This document shows positions 54,380 through 55,427 of a DNA stretch of 55,427 nucleotides, in pieces. The notes beneath the pieces are model-generated. The model saw nothing but the letters and a program-made list of their open reading frames with translations. It did not search any database and had not been told where the DNA came from. The position numbers were made by a program, and so were the translations under genes. How positions within the stretch are numbered: the stretch's first letter is position 1; each line of letters begins with the position of its first letter. Source of the stretch: Gammaproteobacteria bacterium (GTDB lineage Bacteria > Pseudomonadota > Gammaproteobacteria > SZUA-152). Location: positions 1-55,427 of the forward strand of contig JAKIUN010000019.1 of the NCBI GenBank assembly GCA_021647505.1, read 5' to 3'.

Positions 54380-54670
54380 ATGGCAAGGGCACTAAGAATC
54401 GAATATCAAGGAGCGCTTTACCATGTACCCTTCAGAAGGAATGGATGTGATGATATCTACCCCATCGATCCAGGAGATTATATGAGTTATACTATTGAAG
54501 TTGAAAGAGAAATTTCGAAAGGCACAGGTACGCTTACCTATAAGCACGGTGCTGTTTCTGTAAGTACAACTTGCTGGTTCGAATTAGTGAACCCTATACC
54601 AGCAAAGAAATATATTGGTTGCTCTGCTACTCATATGCAGAAAGATAAAGGGGTCAAAGCCCTTAAATAA
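54380..54670 (+). pseudogene. RAYT (REP-associated tyrosine transposase) N-terminal fragment joined to unknown sequence
   Basis: The frame begins MARALRIEYQGALYHVPFRR and continues NGCDDIY, which matches the first 27 residues of Y1-type RAYT transposases. After that the match stops: the HUH and catalytic Tyr parts are absent. The next 70 residues (MSYTIEVEREISKGTGTL and on) look like a different small protein of unknown kind, which could start at the ATG near 54482. It probably results from deletion or recombination. Confidence 0.65.
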
Positions 54671-54686
54671 TGTTTTCAAGAGTCAA

Positions 54687-54722
54687 TAGCGCGGTAGGTT
54701 GGGGTGAGGGACGAACCCCAAC
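54687..54722. repeat. Short dispersed hairpin repeat (copy 2)
   Basis: GTAGGTTGGGGTGAG and GAACCCCAAC recur as at 7951-7985. The remaining stretch to 55302 is AT-rich, with GGGGTCAGG-type motifs at 54734 and 54910, and I see no convincing gene in it. Confidence 0.75.
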
Positions 54723-55302
54723 ATTATTATCACATGGGGAAAAGGGGTCAGGAAAAAAGAGTCAGGTCTTTGATTTATGATCGCGGCTCCGATAAACTTT
54801 AGATTCCTGAGGGTTTCACAAGACACGGCCATGATCCACTCGATAAGACTGGAATTCCCTGGAGCACTTTGCCTCGAAACTGGATGGCGACCAAGATCTG
54901 AGAGAAGTGAGGGGTCAGGTCTATAACCGAAGCATTACCTATGCTAATTTGTATGAATGGCTTAGGAAAGGGTAACGTCCCCTTTTTTTCTTTTCGCCAT
55001 TTTTTCGGAGAGTTATCTCTCTTATTGATTAAATATAAAAGTCGGATGAAAGGAAGTCTGTGATACACAAATATACCGATATAATAGGTATAAAAAATAG
55101 CGAATATTTTATGAAGAAATTAGCACTAATATCATTTTTATTTTTTATTCAGGATTGTGTTTTTCAAAAGACTCCATCAATCTAGTTCTTCTTCCAGACC
55201 TAATATAAGTTCCATCAATTGGTGTTGAGACGGCGATTACAGAAAATAGCACTGTAGGAATTATTGGTCGAAGTAGTTGCAAATCAGATCGTCCGACTTA
55301 TG

Positions 55303-55427
55303 GGGCTCTTCGTAAAACTGTGTGAAATTCCGGTAAAATACCCTGCTTTAGCCATTGATTGGAGCGGTTTTTTCCATGGACATAGAAGAGCATTACAGCC
55401 AGCTACTGGGTGTCAATTCCCCGTGGG
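55303..55427 (+). mobile_element. ISL3-family insertion sequence, left end (runs off the window)
   Basis: GGGGCTCTTCGTAAAACTGT at 55303 followed by GTGAAATTCCGG has the form of an ISL3-family terminal inverted repeat. A transposase start follows 73 bases later. Only the first 125 bases of the element are in the window. Confidence 0.75.
55376..55427 (+). CDS. ISL3-family transposase, N-terminal 17 residues (partial)
   Basis: The ATG at 55376 follows a GGAG site and reads MDIEEHYSQLLGVNSPW up to the window end. This N-terminus is typical of ISL3-family transposases, and the relic at 9990 shares EHYSQL and PW with it. The zinc-finger and DDE parts lie beyond the window, so its integrity is unknown. 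Confidence 0.7.
   Translation, partial: MDIEEHYSQLLGVNSPW

Noticed and set aside
54799-55068. 89-codon minus-strand open frame
   Set aside because: It lies in repeat-rich AT DNA, is low in complexity and shows no homology I can name.

Overview
The window is chromosomal DNA of a gammaproteobacterium. The class is supported by several conserved neighbourhoods: dapA-bamC-purC, truA-trpF-accD, carAB-greA, yhbY/rlmE-ftsH-folP-glmM-secG-tRNA-Leu(GAG), and a 14-gene nuo operon. An hrcA/CIRCE-controlled dnaK cluster, a DsrE-family protein and a PEP-CTERM protein fit an environmental lineage near the Chromatiales/Ectothiorhodospiraceae better than an enteric one. That finer placement is inference.

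Layout. 1-1074: the 3' end of a group II intron lies inside an IS3-family transposase gene, and that IS truncates a LysR-type gene. 1299-3697: a LysR regulator, a conserved hypothetical and an AI-2E/PerM-type membrane protein. 3878-4890 (minus strand): gcvR-bcp. 5228-8756: dapA, bamC, a metallo-beta-lactamase-fold hydrolase and purC. 8757-10282: a gene-poor stretch with palindromic repeats, a PEP-CTERM gene and an ISL3 relic. 10283-15161: truA, trpF, trpB, trpA, accD, with repeats between the genes. 15385-18019: an accessory segment with a YcaQ-like glycosylase, a SnoaL-fold protein and an ECF-type sigma factor. 18299-23996: CIRCE, hrcA, grpE, dnaK, dnaJ and a DsrE-like gene. 24138-37975: dapB, a VOC protein, carA, carB, greA, a DUF4149-like protein, yhbY, a small membrane protein, rlmE, ftsH, folP, glmM, tpiA, secG. 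38001-38085: tRNA-Leu(GAG). 38326-52679: nuoABCDEFGHIJKLMN, closed by a clear terminator. 52680-55427: an AT-richer accessory tail with an orphan antitoxin, an attC-like palindrome, a 23-bp inverted repeat enclosing an unknown gene, a second group II intron domain V, a broken RAYT transposase and the start of an ISL3-family IS.

How the genes work together. Most of the window is housekeeping: lysine/diaminopimelate (dapA, dapB), tryptophan (trpFBA), purine (purC) and carbamoyl-phosphate (carAB) synthesis, fatty acid initiation (accD), outer-membrane assembly (bamC), protein quality control (hrcA-grpE-dnaK-dnaJ, ftsH), folate and cell-wall precursors (folP, glmM), glycolysis (tpiA), secretion (secG) and respiratory complex I. 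Heat-shock control looks dual: a CIRCE operator precedes hrcA, and a sigma-32-type promoter lies just before dnaK.

The most unusual parts are the SnoaL/sigma-factor pair with an ECF41-like promoter motif (16672-18019) and the mosaic at 53053-54670, where integron-like, REP/RAYT-like and group II intron pieces lie together. Several dispersed palindromic repeat families fill intergenic gaps throughout.
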